Assembly: GCA_030374765.1 (NCBI GenBank) | Contig: JARGXX010000006.1 | Span: 186,001-250,000, forward strand | Length of the DNA: 64,000 nt | Direction: 5' to 3' | Origin: Agarophyton chilense | Lineage: Eukaryota > Rhodophyta > Florideophyceae > Gracilariales > Gracilariaceae | Shown here: positions 1 to 11,294 of the stretch, one piece after another | How the letters are laid out: each line of letters starts with the position of its first letter | Numbering within the stretch: position 1 is the stretch's first letter | Notes under the pieces: model-generated | What the model was told of the DNA's origin: nothing | Database searches by the model: none | The model's input: only the letters and a program-made list of their open reading frames with translations | Made by a program: the position numbers and the translations under genes

Positions 1-1529
1 ATATCAATTCGAAGCTTCTACCCAAATCAGTAGGACCTTATAAGGAATTGAACGCATCAGACCACACCCTTACGGTTGAACAAGATGGAATACCGAACAC
101 GATATCAATTGACCGTTTTACGGTAGCACCTGAAACGGTTCAACATCGCATTGAGGCAGGCACCTCAGCCCGAGAGCCCAGAGCTGTAGCTCTGAGCACT
201 CGACCCTCGGAGGACCCCACCCCAATTGAGGTGAACGATGACCTTCAATGTGATGATCCGGATTACAACCCTCTAACAGGGACGGAAATTGAACCTCAAA
301 CGGCAACAGCAGGAGCTCCCGACTCGGCTCCGACACACGAAGCTCCCAACTCGGAACATATGAACCCTCGAGGTAGCGCTTCGCCGAAACATCAGGACCA
401 AACCTCAGACGAATTTCCCGTTGACCGTCTGGTAGGCCACACGCGAACCTACAATGGTCTGAAGTATACCGAAAGGTGATACGGCTGGGGGCCAGAAGGG
501 TACACCCTCGAACCCCCAGCTGCAATACCCCCACACTTCCGTATCAGGTATTGGCGCCGTCGGAAGGAGCCGATGCTTGCAGAGGGCTAACCTTAGACCT
601 TCGTGGTACTCATGCCTAATGAAGGGGGAGAAAAGACGTCGTTTTCCGCAAAAAGGTGGACGCATATGCGTGTCAGATTACCTTCAAGGGAAGCCACGAA
701 AGAAGAACCGAATGTAACAGTAGAAGAAACAAGAAGAGACAACAATTTTCTTGAAGAAAGAGACAATAAGGAATTCAAGTGGCAGGCGGCCGCCACAAGA
801 ACCTCAAGAATGAAGCGACAGAAAGTCTAGCCCTCGAATCCGGGAGTAGAAGGACCTGTCGGTTGAGGAGGATTGGGAACCGGAGGAACCGCTAGAGCGG
901 GTTGCAAAACCGCAGGGATCCAGTTAGCACCTAAAAGGGGATCTGTCAAAGGATCAGATGGCGCAGCAGCAGAGACGCTCGCCAGATTGGCAACCTGACT
1001 GGTGGCCAGTTGGTACATGTCCAACTGGAACTGATTCCCGAACTCACCAAGGTGGTTCAGCACCTTCATGTATTGAGCATGGCGCGGCAGCAATACCTGA
1101 AGGGTTGTCGAGCCGTGGGAACGACCAGGCGGGACGGTGCGCGCAGGGACCTAGGCGGAAAATGAAGTTTGAGCAACCGAGAATGGTGCGATACCAACTT
1201 GGTTGAACGGTGGGCTATGCGGAAGCAGAATCACAAGCACGCAAGGGCCCATTACCGAAAAGGTGTCCGCGAGCGCGCTAGTGACACTGCATCGTTCTCA
1301 TGACAGTCCCTACCTGAGTGGTTGTCGCTCAATTCGTGCGCCGCCGTCGTCGCTTGCCCTCCCCAACCGTCACTGGCACAGAGTTCTGAACCTCAAGGGA
1401 TCGCGCGTCGCGCACCGTGAGCAACCGCCGGTGGACACCACTCCAATGCCCGCGCCGCTGTCGCTTGCCATACCTTTATGGTTTGATGGAAGGATACACG
1501 GGGCGTGTCTCACAGGTAGTAATGGGGTC

Positions 1530-3032
1530 TGTCGTATGGTGGCAGATGGGCTGACCTTTGGGGTTGTCGATATACTACACTGATCTTGTAGGTAATGGAT
1601 GCGAGGGATCATCGGCCATGCAGCTCCGGGCGAGCTACCATCTAGATGTTGTCAGCCACGTGTAGTGTTGACATGTACCTTCTGGTTGAGTAATTGTTAC
1701 TAATTGTAATTGTAATTATATTTATTTTTGTACAGTAGTGGAGTGGCCACTGAAGGACAATGCCCTTCAAGGGGGTTTCTTCCCAGGACTTAGAAGTTTC
1801 GCTCGCTTGAGGACTAGCTTGGTCTATGACAAGCTATACCGCTATTGCGTGCCGACGGCCGGTTAGGACCGGAGGTGCACACTGGTGGAACACGTGGACT
1901 GCACGGATGCCGACGCTCGAGTGCGAGGCGTGACACACGTGGCCCGGATTCTACCTAATGGTTAGTATTATTAAGTATTTTTAAGTATTTATTTAGCTAC
2001 GCTATCGCTATTTAGTGTCTATTTTTCGAGCGCGCGCCCACTGTCAGGGGCCGCGCGCCACACTACTTAGGAGGTTGAGCACTGCTCCCCAGTACACACC
2101 CTCTTGGGAGATCCCAAGGAGGGATTCTTGGCTCTGAACTTTTCGCCATCGGCGCGTCTTCACCGCATACTGCGTGAGCGCCCGTTGCACGTTAGTTCAT
2201 CCACTCCTCTGTCGAGCAGACTGCTACCACCACCGTGGGTTCATATTTAAATCGCCGACACTTGTCGTAGTTTCGCCCCTGTATAGGGTTTCGCCCCCGT
2301 TTTCCTTTTGTTCTCCTTTTTGGCTCTCGTGAGTGGCCGCCCCACTCACCCCGCTCGTCCACCTCATACGAGTGTTTCTTCGCTCCTTTTCCGACAATCG
2401 CCGTGGTACCGCTCCGCCTAGGATTGGTCACACCCCAGACTGTGCCGTGCTCACCTAAACACTCTAGGTATATCCCGCCGGACTGGCCTCGGTCTTACAC
2501 CCGACTTCGTCGTGCCTTTCCAGAGTAGCTCTGTTTCTGTGCTCCGCTGGGACGCGTCTCCTCCGCCTGAGGCGTGTCTCTCAAGAAAGGAAGATACCGA
2601 ACATCTTCGTGGTGTCTCCGCTCCAAGCGTTGTCCTACAGCCATCTGGCACTGTAGCCAGTGCTGGCCAGGTCTCTGACACTAGGTCAGAGACCGTGCCT
2701 TGCTGGCACCTCCCGGGTGATCTGGAGAGTGCAGTCCACTATATATAGGGAACTGCACCTCCTCCATCCTAGTCTGACAAAGACAGGAATCACTTGGGTC
2801 ACGACTATACCTTTTGGTTCGTTGTTTCTCAACTACCACAAATGTTTTCCCGCGCGTCGACGCCTACCATCGTTCACCTACACGGTATAGGCTGGTTGCC
2901 CCGCCGTTTGCCCTTGCGGGTTTTCACGGTGCGCTGTTACCATCGAGGTTTATTACGTCTACCTTCTAATGTTGAGCGTCACCACGCTCCCGAGACAAGA
3001 CGGTAGCATACCCCAGAGGTGATTGTACAACA
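1530..3032 (+). repeat. 3' LTR of family A copy 1, interrupted by a solo LTR
   Basis: The LTR opens with TGTCGTATGG and closes with TACAACA, the family A ends. Without the 889-bp guest and its extra target copy it is about 610 bp, like the LTRs at 18559, 27645 and 43963. It carries a TATA-type promoter near 2740 (TATATATA) and a 10-bp perfect hairpin at 2670-2694. Confidence 0.85.
1751..2639. repeat. Solo LTR of a different family nested in the family A LTR
   Basis: An 889-bp block interrupts the family A LTR. Its ends are inverted and of LTR type: TGAAGGACAA on the left, TTGTCCTACA on the right. It is flanked by GCCAC (1746-1750) and GCCAT (2640-2644), a near-perfect 5-bp target duplication. 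No coding region is seen, so it is read as a solo LTR left by recombination. It is younger than its host LTR. Orientation is not assigned. Confidence 0.75.
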
Positions 3033-3664
3033 TCCTCTGCTAATAGCTGAGTCCACCACACAAGTTGCACCAGTCCTTTCATTTACCTCCTCCAACTTAG
3101 AATAGATAGATCCTCACTTAGCAAGAGCAGAGTCTTGTATCGACCCGGGTGCATTAAATGCGCATACTATGGCTACACCAGCGAGAGAGGAAACAAATAC
3201 ATCATAAACGTTGTAATCATGACTCCATTCATTACGTAATGTGTTCTGTATCATGGCATTGCATGACTGCTGGATATAAAGCTTTAGAACGTCAGCAACA
3301 GCATACAACTCAGACAGAAGAGAGTAATTAGAGTTGTTTATCTTCATATAAGAGGCTATTTAAGAGTCAAGTGTCATTCTAGAAGAGGCTTTTAGGTGTT
3401 GCACGAGATCTTTTAGAAGTAAACGCCTGCCAAATATTAGAACCAATGAGCAAACTGAAGCTGTGACCCCCGAAATAGTGCATAGAACCATCGTGAAATC
3501 CCTGGTGCGATACCATGCAAGCGAAAGAGCAAAGCATTGAACAGCAGTCATTCACCGGTGCCGTTCTAGATGGCATAGTCTAACTCGTACAAGCCTTATA
3601 TTTACGTCAATGCTGTAGGGGGAAAAGCGCTTATAAAGAGTGACGAAAAGTTCAAGAAGAGACA

Positions 3665-3748
3665 GCATTGATCAACGGTAAACATTGCAAAGAGTTTGAA
3701 GAGACTGCATTGATCAACGGTAAACATCGCAAAGAGTTTGAAGAGCCT
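3665..3748. repeat. 42-bp tandem duplication
   Basis: Two head-to-tail copies (3665-3706 and 3707-3748) begin GCATTGATCAACGGTAAACA and differ by only a few bases. The unit is 14 codons long, so it keeps frame in a minus-strand open stretch, where it gives a repeated FKLFAMFTVDQC. That stretch has no ATG at its start. Confidence 0.85.
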
Positions 3749-5728
3749 GATTCGATCCGGATTCATATAGAAATTCAAACGCAGAGAGACTGGTATGCAT
3801 AAGAGCACAGCGTGGAATGCCATGATCTCTCCACCAACGAGCATTTCTCGAAATAGTGCTTCGAAACAACAACTGCCTTCTCGTCCTAGAGGCTTCGAGC
3901 AGCAAGAGAAAGCGTATTGAAAACATGAGAATTGCTCTGCCAAGAAGATAAAGTGAGAACAGATATACGTACTATACAGAAATCCAAATGTTTTCGTTGT
4001 GAACGCACAATTTGTATATTGTATCTTTGGACTATAGTTCCAAAATTTGTGCTTACATAAATTGAGTTTTGAGAAGTCTCCCGTTTCTAAGATTAACTAT
4101 CAAGCTACTTGGTAGAGAATAAATATCAAAAAGATCTGAAAAAAGAATGTATAGACCATTTAATGGACAAAAAACCAAAGTAACGCTTTTATCTTTCTTA
4201 GTCAGTGTATTACTTTGTGATTCAAGGCCCGAAGACCAAACAAAATGAAGATGTTTAGTATCTTCTCTTTCTGTAGTGTATACCAGCAACTGAGTGCCTC
4301 GAAAAATGCACGACTAAGTCGCAGTGTAAGCTTTAGAGAAATCAGCACTATAAACAAGAGAAGTTGGGTGGAAAAAGTACGTCTGATGGTACCGGTGCAT
4401 CGTAAGGTGCTCAGTCTCTAGATTGAAGATAAAAAAGAAAATCATGCAGTGGAGCGGGCGAGGCTTTGTGCTTGAGAGGCAAAAAATGAAATAGAGCCAC
4501 TCTACGCAAAAGCGAGCGAGATTACGTTAAAAGGAAAAACAGGCGGCAACGGCAGTCATAGTTTTTTTGAAGATGAAACATGGATAGCGCTACTGTGGAT
4601 ACAACTGCACAACCTCTAGAGAGAATCGTTGCACGAAAAGTCGGAAAAGTCTTTAAGCCAGAAAACCCCGGTTTAAAAAGATTTACTGACTCCAAAAATG
4701 AAATCGTTGAGCCACTACATAGTGTGATGTACCACGTTAAACTTCCTAGCTTAATAGAAACAACGCAGATAATAAACTGTATAAACTAACCAGGATTTCT
4801 AGGTGCACAATACTACACCTTGCGCTCAAGACTCCTCCGTCGGAAACTGATGCTCCCCAATAGAGAAAAAAACTCATAATATCGTGCAAGCAAAAAAAAA
4901 ACGGAAGACGTAGGAAACCTTCACAAAAGTTGCAATACATACATAGTCTATGCTCTTCGTTCACTGCGTCCGTTTCTCTCAAAAGTCTTCTTACCAAACC
5001 TATATCTTACCACGTATCTTTTTTTCGAGCGTAATGGTCTTGTCATTAACATTATAATTGTCAACGGCCAAACAATTTCGTCAAATATCCATTTTTTTGA
5101 ATTGCGCTCATAATAACTCAAGTTCGGTTGCACGAATTTGTTTGACGCCAACCACGCATTTCTTGTTCCTACCACCGACATTTCCTGCCTTACAAAACAC
5201 TCATGTGGATTGCACGCGTACCATGCTTGCAGTCATCCGTGCGAGTCGCTGAATTTGTACGCTTTTCCTTGAAAGCGCACTTCATACCCCCTGCCATCGA
5301 TCGCGCATTTATCAATTTCACCATTGAACATGTTTATCAACGGCAGAAGTACAATATTAAACATGAATAATGCATCACAATGAAGATCGCTCGTAGCTTT
5401 CAAAAAAAAGTTTTGCCATGGCGGGCAACGTCACAGATGCCCAAAGTTATGTTTTTGAAACCGTACTTTTACTCTGAGTATTCGTAACTTTGATTTTGTT
5501 AACTCTACCATAGCCAAAATATCAGTTTTCGGAAATTTTAAGGAAGAGATGTTTTTCTGAAACAGACTTTTTCGTGGAAGAAGAAAGCTGTTGCGGCTTG
5601 AGAGGAGTGTGGAGGCTGCCTGGACGTTAGCCTGGACGTAGTGCTTGTTGTCATTTACGTGATACTACAAATTTTTTTGCTTTATATCACATAATAATGG
5701 TTGTATTAGAAATCTGGTTTTGTTCTAG

Positions 5729-5749
5729 ATATATATATATATATATATA
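5729..5749. repeat. (AT)10 microsatellite
   Basis: Ten AT units in an uninterrupted run in AT-rich non-coding sequence. Confidence 0.95.
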
Positions 5750-6602
5750 GTAAATGGAAGCCATAAGCAGGCGGGTGGTCGAGTCTAAACGAGCGAAGAG
5801 AGCTGACATTATTGCGATAATGAAGGAAAGAATAATAAAGTAAAATTTTCCGAATCTTTGATGCATACTAGGTTTTTTATTCAGATGGAATCCTTCCAGT
5901 TTTGGAATCACACAGCTGCCTGCACTGTTCTTTCTATTGTCTTGGGGTTCATCTTGCATCGTTCTTAACAATTCATCAATGTCTTTTTTGGATGTAAATG
6001 TTTAATTGTTTTGTTTTTCGCGATCGGAGCTGGAACTGGTTTTTTTTCTTTGTTTCCTTTGAAGTTGAACAGAAACCTCGTCTCGACCGATTGTCCTCAA
6101 AATATTCTGAAATATTCCCAGGAAAAAGTAAGATCTTAATCTGCGTAAGAAGTTGAAAGCTGTCGTATTTCCTTGGAACAGAGGACTTCGAGATGTTCAC
6201 GAATTTCCCGGATTCGTGCTTGGAGACCGAGTCCTGTTTTTCTCTGACCACGACGAGAGCGAATCGCGGCACGAAAAGATGTATCGCAAACCCACAAGTA
6301 GTGTTTCTATTTAATACAAAAATGATTTCTCCGTTTGAAGGAACGAAGCCATGTTTCATATTGTTTTCGAAAAGTAGAACACTTTGCCAGTGTGTTATTT
6401 CACGGATAAAAATCAAACCACTGCCACGGTCAAAATGAGATTTATGAGATAATCGAAGGGAGATGGACAGTTTACAATATTCTTTGATATTCACATACAC
6501 TTTCAATGGAGCCAAGGTTTGTGCATCGGCAGAAACGCAAAGGCAGCTATACTACTATTATCGGAATTCGGAGGTTCTTATACTACGGAATGAAAATATC
6601 AA

Positions 6603-9167
6603 TCATCCAAAGTTCTCTTCTCGGAACGCGAATCTTACAGAGCAACCACGCTCTTCGAGTGTTCTTACGACCTTCTTTCCGACACCAACATCCCTACTCA
6701 CAATAGAAGCATCCAGCCCATGGAGATATGCGCCTCTTAATGCACTCACGATCTCCACTTTTCTTATGCTCTTCTGAATAGCATCTCCCATCTTGTGAGG
6801 TCCACAGAAAAACACACCAACAGTGGTGTCACTTTGTGCTCTTGAAGCAACGTCAGAAAATATGGAATCCCAGTCTGGACGACCTAAATTCGTGTCGGTG
6901 ATGAATTCGTCTCCAATACCCATCTCCTCGTCCAGTTCCTTCTCTCTTGTAACATATCGATGAAGACGCAGCTTGGTCCCACCCGCCAAAGGCTCCAATT
7001 CTTGGCGAAGCCACAGATCAGTTTCAGACTTCGGGGTTGTCCATACAAAATCAACTTCTGGTGCCTTAGCGTGAACATGACACTGACATCTACTTTTGGT
7101 ATCAGTCAGTCTCCGCCCGCCTAGAGTGCCATGTAAACGGGTAAGCAACAATACAAACATGACAGGGAGGAGACCAAGGTAGGTGAGAGCGATAACCCCG
7201 TTGTCAAAGGGTTTCCCTCTGGCCCAGGTACGGATATCAATAGCGGTTGTGACCACAGCAGCCGGAACGAGCACGAAGAAATCCAGCACGCGAGTTCCAG
7301 AGAAGAAGCGAGACCGCATGACAGCAATTTCCAAAGCCACAGTGAGCGAAATCAAAACTGTTACAATTAGACTCAGGAAAGTGTCTACAATCACAACCCA
7401 TAGACCTTCAAAGTTTTCTTCTTTGGAGTCAGAGAGAATTGAGACGAAGTCTGACTCCCATATACTGCCATTGGAAAGAATGACGACTCTGATGATCAAA
7501 CTGACCAGCAAAAAGAATTGCACTCGCGTAGAGTGCAAAAAGGTGAGAATGTGAGAACGCGAGTCAAAGAGATTTATCATCTTCTGACGAGCATTGGGAA
7601 GAGCCTTCAGGCTCGATACGAAAATTGCGTCGTCCCTTTGGAATTCCCTCTTGCGTCGCTGATGGTGATGTTGCTGTTCTTGTCGTTGTTCCTGTTGTCT
7701 TTGTCTGTCCGCAGCTCCGTAGAATGAATCGTTGGAAGTCAAATCGTTTGCTTCTTGGGTGCCATCATCAACATCTGTAGATGAATCTTCCGTACTAGAC
7801 AGTTGCCGCTCATTTTCATCTCTGTTCAATGCTGCGAGCTGCAGCATGCCAGTCACAAACGCAGAGCGCTGTTCGTCTACAGCAGAAACTTGGTGTACTG
7901 CGGCATCGACGTTGACGTCGTACATCTTTCTGATAGCCTTATACATACGCTTTTCAACCTGTTTCATTTCCACCATCTTTTCGGTCTTCGATTCGTGGCG
8001 CTCTTCATGCGCGTGATTCCCGAGTTCGCGATTGAGGTGATGCAACTCTTTGCAAACGGCAGAGAATGGAGTGGAGCCTATGCCACCAGAGATGAGCACA
8101 ACTCGCTCGTAGCCGCGAACATGTTGGCATGGCGCTCCATACGGGCCGCGAACCAGCACGGAAATAGGCTGCTGGTCGTCCCCATTGAGACGGGCTGCAA
8201 ACTGCTCGTGAAGAGCGCCGGTCCAGTCTCCAAGCTTCTTGATGTACAGGGCCAGTGTCTCTTCGTGAGGGGCGGAGGCAATGGTGAAGGGATGCCACTC
8301 GCGATTGATGGAAGGTACTTGTAGCTCTGCGTACTGACCCGATCGGTATTGGAATGGTTTCGGCACACGTAGTTCCAACACGTTGTCATCCTTGAAGAAA
8401 CTGTTCGATGCGGACAATTGCAGTGTGGTGGTGGACACTTGTAAACGACGCAAAATACGGTCCGCCAGGTAAATGATGAGGGTTGGTGTAATGTACTTGT
8501 AAGTCTCTGGATCTTTTCTGTACATTCCATGGAAGACCAACAAAACAAAAAATAGAATGGCACCAATGATGTGGACGCGATAGAAGAGCAAGAAATGCTT
8601 CTTTCGAACAGATGGACGCACAAACCAAAGCATGGTGGCAAAGACAACGACTAACAGACAACCAGTGAGCACACTCATGTTAAAGCTCCACAGCGCCCAT
8701 TCATCCCACAAGTCGAAACCAATAAGCCAACCAAAGTGAAAGCCGGCGTGCACAAGTACACTAGTGGCAATGACGTATCCGACAATAATATGCAACATAG
8801 GGAAGGCCTTGTCCAAAGGGAGCACGTTCGCTACCAGAGTGTCACGGAGTTTTGTGAATAGTAGGCGGGCTGCAAGCAGAATGACGAAGGCGGTGTTAAG
8901 ATTGAGCATGTAGCCGGCACCGCGAGCCATTCCAATAATATATCTCATAACTCGTCCTTGATCAACGTCTATATTTTCCTGATGCACAATTTCACCGTGA
9001 AAGCCCCACAGAAACATTAGTAGATTGGCTGCTGCATAGAAGATAAGGAAGAGGTATAGCAGGGCATATGTGGAAAGATTGGCCTCAACCCGGGCAAAGA
9101 AGCGGGTGACACGCTTGCCCATGGCGGGAGCATGGCTTTGAGTGGGGGGCTGCTGTGGACCCGGCAT
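6603..9167 (-). CDS. NADPH oxidase (respiratory burst oxidase) of red algal type
   Basis: An 854-residue flavocytochrome that moves electrons from NADPH through FAD and two haems across a membrane to oxygen, making superoxide. The ferric-reductase core has two haem-ligand pairs, H126/H140 and H199/H213, each with 13 residues between, as in gp91phox. FAD binding is HPFTIASAP (292-300). NADPH binding is GPYGAP (341-346), ISGGIGSTP (359-367) and FFCGPHKMG (786-794). Between the second and third of these lies an insert of about 330 residues: a charged, Gln/His-rich linker (about 380-530) and four hydrophobic segments (about 549-564, 589-617, 627-643, 657-678). There are no N-terminal EF-hands, so direct calcium control as in plant Rboh is not expected. 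The start is an ATG. A TATA-type box lies 119-126 bp upstream. Other ferric-reductase family roles are less likely given the architecture. Confidence 0.93.
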   Translation of the reverse strand: MPGPQQPPTQSHAPAMGKRVTRFFARVEANLSTYALLYLFLIFYAAANLLMFLWGFHGEIVHQENIDVDQGRVMRYIIGMARGAGYMLNLNTAFVILLAARLLFTKLRDTLVANVLPLDKAFPMLHIIVGYVIATSVLVHAGFHFGWLIGFDLWDEWALWSFNMSVLTGCLLVVVFATMLWFVRPSVRKKHFLLFYRVHIIGAILFFVLLVFHGMYRKDPETYKYITPTLIIYLADRILRRLQVSTTTLQLSASNSFFKDDNVLELRVPKPFQYRSGQYAELQVPSINREWHPFTIASAPHEETLALYIKKLGDWTGALHEQFAARLNGDDQQPISVLVRGPYGAPCQHVRGYERVVLISGGIGSTPFSAVCKELHHLNRELGNHAHEERHESKTEKMVEMKQVEKRMYKAIRKMYDVNVDAAVHQVSAVDEQRSAFVTGMLQLAALNRDENERQLSSTEDSSTDVDDGTQEANDLTSNDSFYGAADRQRQQEQRQEQQHHHQRRKREFQRDDAIFVSSLKALPNARQKMINLFDSRSHILTFLHSTRVQFFLLVSLIIRVVILSNGSIWESDFVSILSDSKEENFEGLWVVIVDTFLSLIVTVLISLTVALEIAVMRSRFFSGTRVLDFFVLVPAAVVTTAIDIRTWARGKPFDNGVIALTYLGLLPVMFVLLLTRLHGTLGGRRLTDTKSRCQCHVHAKAPEVDFVWTTPKSETDLWLRQELEPLAGGTKLRLHRYVTREKELDEEMGIGDEFITDTNLGRPDWDSIFSDVASRAQSDTTVGVFFCGPHKMGDAIQKSIRKVEIVSALRGAYLHGLDASIVSRDVGVGKKVVRTLEERGCSVRFAFREENFG

Positions 9168-9285
9168 TGCGGGATGGACGAGCAGTTGTTCACAAGCGAT
9201 TGTAAAAGGGGGTGTGATATTGTGTGTTTCGGGAAGGGGTGGCAGGAAAGGGTGCTGATGGGCATGTGGAGCTGGAAAGAAGACA

Positions 9286-9293
9286 TTTATATA
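9286..9293 (-). promoter_or_regulatory. TATA box of the NADPH oxidase gene
   Basis: TATATAAA on the minus strand, 119 bp before the ATG at 9167. This spacing suits a 5' UTR of about 90 nt. Confidence 0.5.
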
Positions 9294-9632
9294 CGAAGGG
9301 CGTGGGATGTGGGGGAGAAGAATGGGGGGACGACTACAGGAAATAGAGAAATGAGAATAATAATGAGACGCGTGTATTTATGGCATGTGCGTGGAAACGG
9401 ACAATGCGCACGAGTAGAAAACGACATGCTAGCAGCGGCGCATTGTGTGCGAAGGGCACGACGATAGGCGACGCCTGATTATGTCACGGAGCGAGAAGGG
9501 GGCTGGGCTGTAACAAATTTGATAGGGCAGGAAGTAGGCGCACTGCGCTTGGCGCGCGGTTTGCGTCTTGCGTCTTGTTGGGGGTGGTGCGTGCGACAAC
9601 TCTCCACGACTTGCGGTGCAGCAATTCACAGC

Positions 9633-10099
9633 ATGCTGCGCCGGGCAAGTGCCTGCCGCCCACTGGTGAGCGCCGCACACGCGCGCTGCTGTGCTGTTGT
9701 TCCACGCGCGCCGTTTTGTTGCCCGCATGGCGCGGCACGCGTGCTTGCGCTATTCCAGCAGCTCACCGCCATTGGCTCTGCGCCATGACAGCTCTCCAAA
9801 GGAGATGGGGGGAGGGGGAGACCCACCATGGGGTGGGGGAGACCCACCATGGGGTGGGGGAGACCCACCATGGGGTGGGGGAGGCCCACCATGGGGTGGG
9901 GGAGGCCCACCCCCTCCCCCATCTCCTCCCCCATCTCCTCCCCGTCCTCTCCCCCGTCGTTGCGCTCGTCGTCGCCCCCTTCGCCACAACTTCCATTTGT
10001 GCCCAGTTCATGTTGTCGCTGGGAGCCATCATCTACCGGGGCACTCTCTACAAGCAGCAAACAGCTCGCAAGGAGGCGCCCAACACACTGCGAGCTTAG
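9633..10099 (+). CDS. Candidate small spliced gene, 41-residue single-helix protein
   Basis: Proposed as exon 9633-9665, intron 9666-10006, exon 10007-10099. The first exon encodes MLRRASACRPL, which looks like a mitochondrial presequence. It is followed by a donor-like G|GTGAGC. The acceptor is a pyrimidine-rich run ending TTTGTGCCCAG. Both exons are in phase 0, and the joined frame gives a hydrophobic segment (FMLSLGAIIYR) and a basic tail to a TAG stop. It would be transcribed away from the NADPH oxidase. The intron would hold the 21-bp minisatellite, which would explain why every unspliced frame here is low-complexity. The family is not recognised. This is an inference from splice signals only; the unspliced frame 9575-10099 is the alternative. 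Confidence 0.3.
9819..9912. repeat. 21-bp minisatellite, about 4.5 copies
   Basis: The unit AGACCCACCATGGGGTGGGG(G) is repeated from 9819. The first three copies start AGACCC, the last two AGGCCC. The core CCCACCATGGGGTGGG is nearly self-complementary. Both strands are open across it, which creates several spurious proline/glycine-rich frames. Confidence 0.95.
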
Positions 10100-11294
10100 C
10101 CTTCTCACCGCCACTTGTTGCTGGGAATTGGGCTTGTGCAAGCGCGTCTGCTTGAAACGCAGCGTCATCCATGGTTACCTCGAAAAATCCTGGTTGTCTC
10201 ATGCTCAGCATGCTCACGATCACAGCACCGCACGCCAACTTCCCTCACACCTCCTGACCCTCACTCACAACAGTGACGTGCAGCTCGCCGACTATTCCTG
10301 CAAAATGAATGACACATTCCCTTATCTGAACCACTATGTTGTGTATCTTGTCTCCGCTCTGCCGCCTGTCTTGGCTGCAAGCCAAGTGCCCAGGAGAACA
10401 CACCCGACAAACAGTTCACGAAATACATTGTGTGGCTCCACGACCTCGCGTTTTTAAGTGGTACAAGTGCCTTTTTTCTCAAAAGCAATTACACAGCTAC
10501 CAATTCTACTCGTCAATGCGTTGTCCTATATTTTTTCGACTTCATTCTTCTGATCACAGATGTGCAACAACACTTCTCCGTATAAAATTTTAGAGTGCTC
10601 TTCTTGTTCGTGCACCACACAAATCTTCCACCACCCATACTCTGTGGCCAGAAGCATCTAATTGCATTATAAGTATCAGCTCGGGTTCGCACCCAACTCT
10701 TGTTCCATACTATCCAAAGACAATAAACTTTAACTTCATGGTCGCATGAATATAGACCTCACCCAATAAACTATTCAACACGCTATTATCGACATTGTTA
10801 TCCCTGCTTCTTTCAGCTTGGATATTTTGTTTCTTCCTGCATCATTTCGTAACAAAAAGCCCTTCAGATCGAGATTCAACTGGATGGCTTTTACTCATAA
10901 ATTGCACTGAATCCGCCTTTGTGTGTTTTTCAACAAGTAGATTCTACTCCAGTAGAAACCGATGAGATGTGCGACAACCACCTTTCGCACCGGCGATTTG
11001 CTGCGTGCTGATTATTTTCGCTCGGTGTTTTTCTGAACAATACAAGCCAATTGGTTTGTTAGAGTTCTATTGAACGCCAAGTGTGTCAAACTGAACCGAT
11101 CATGTGGAATTTACTCTACGGAATTACCGGGCAGCCCGTAGTTCATAGGTAGGGCCTTTAAATTACTTCCATTTCAAAACCAAGTGGTGTGAATGTACAT
11201 CCCTGAAGCAAAACGTTCTCGAATAACGAATTGTCCTAGTTCACCCCTCCTTTGTTGCTGAGAGTACTCCTCAGTTGCCTTCCGAGAATTAGCG
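10100..11294. other. Intergenic stretch, nothing recognised
   Basis: AT content rises and no open frame with coding character is seen. The frames around 10.0-10.5 kb on either strand shadow the low-complexity repeat or lack an ATG. Confidence 0.5.

Larger units (their letters stand above)
1..3032 (+). mobile_element. Ty3/gypsy chromovirus relic, 3' half (family A, copy 1)
   Basis: This is the downstream part of a plus-oriented LTR retrotransposon that continues past the left edge of the window. From 1 to about 0.6 kb it holds the end of pol, with a chromodomain-like stretch around 0.42-0.58 kb. From 0.8 to 1.1 kb there is a reading frame on the opposite strand that matches the antisense region of the full copy at 18.6-28.2 kb. 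The 3' LTR follows from 1530, preceded by a purine-rich tract (AGTAATGGGG). It is broken and carries another element inside its LTR. The assignment rests on clear similarity, in both DNA and protein, to the full copy. Confidence 0.85.
3033..6602. other. Gene-poor stretch between retroelement and NADPH oxidase
   Basis: No gene can be supported. On the minus strand around 3.1-3.55 kb two open stretches lie in one frame, split by one stop, with membrane-like segments; this may be a dead host gene, but no family is recognised. Open stretches at 5976-6515 and 5687-5971 (minus) lack a proper ATG at their start or contain an AT repeat, and I do not accept them. A 42-bp tandem duplication and an (AT)10 tract are listed separately. 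Confidence 0.4.

Noticed and set aside
5976-6515. 179-codon minus-strand frame after the NADPH oxidase gene
   Set aside because: It begins with TTG, has no early Met, no motif, and the next frame runs into an AT repeat.
9575-10457. Several overlapping Gly/Pro/His-rich open frames on both strands
   Set aside because: They arise because the 21-bp repeat lacks stops in every frame; composition is that of the repeat, not of a protein family.
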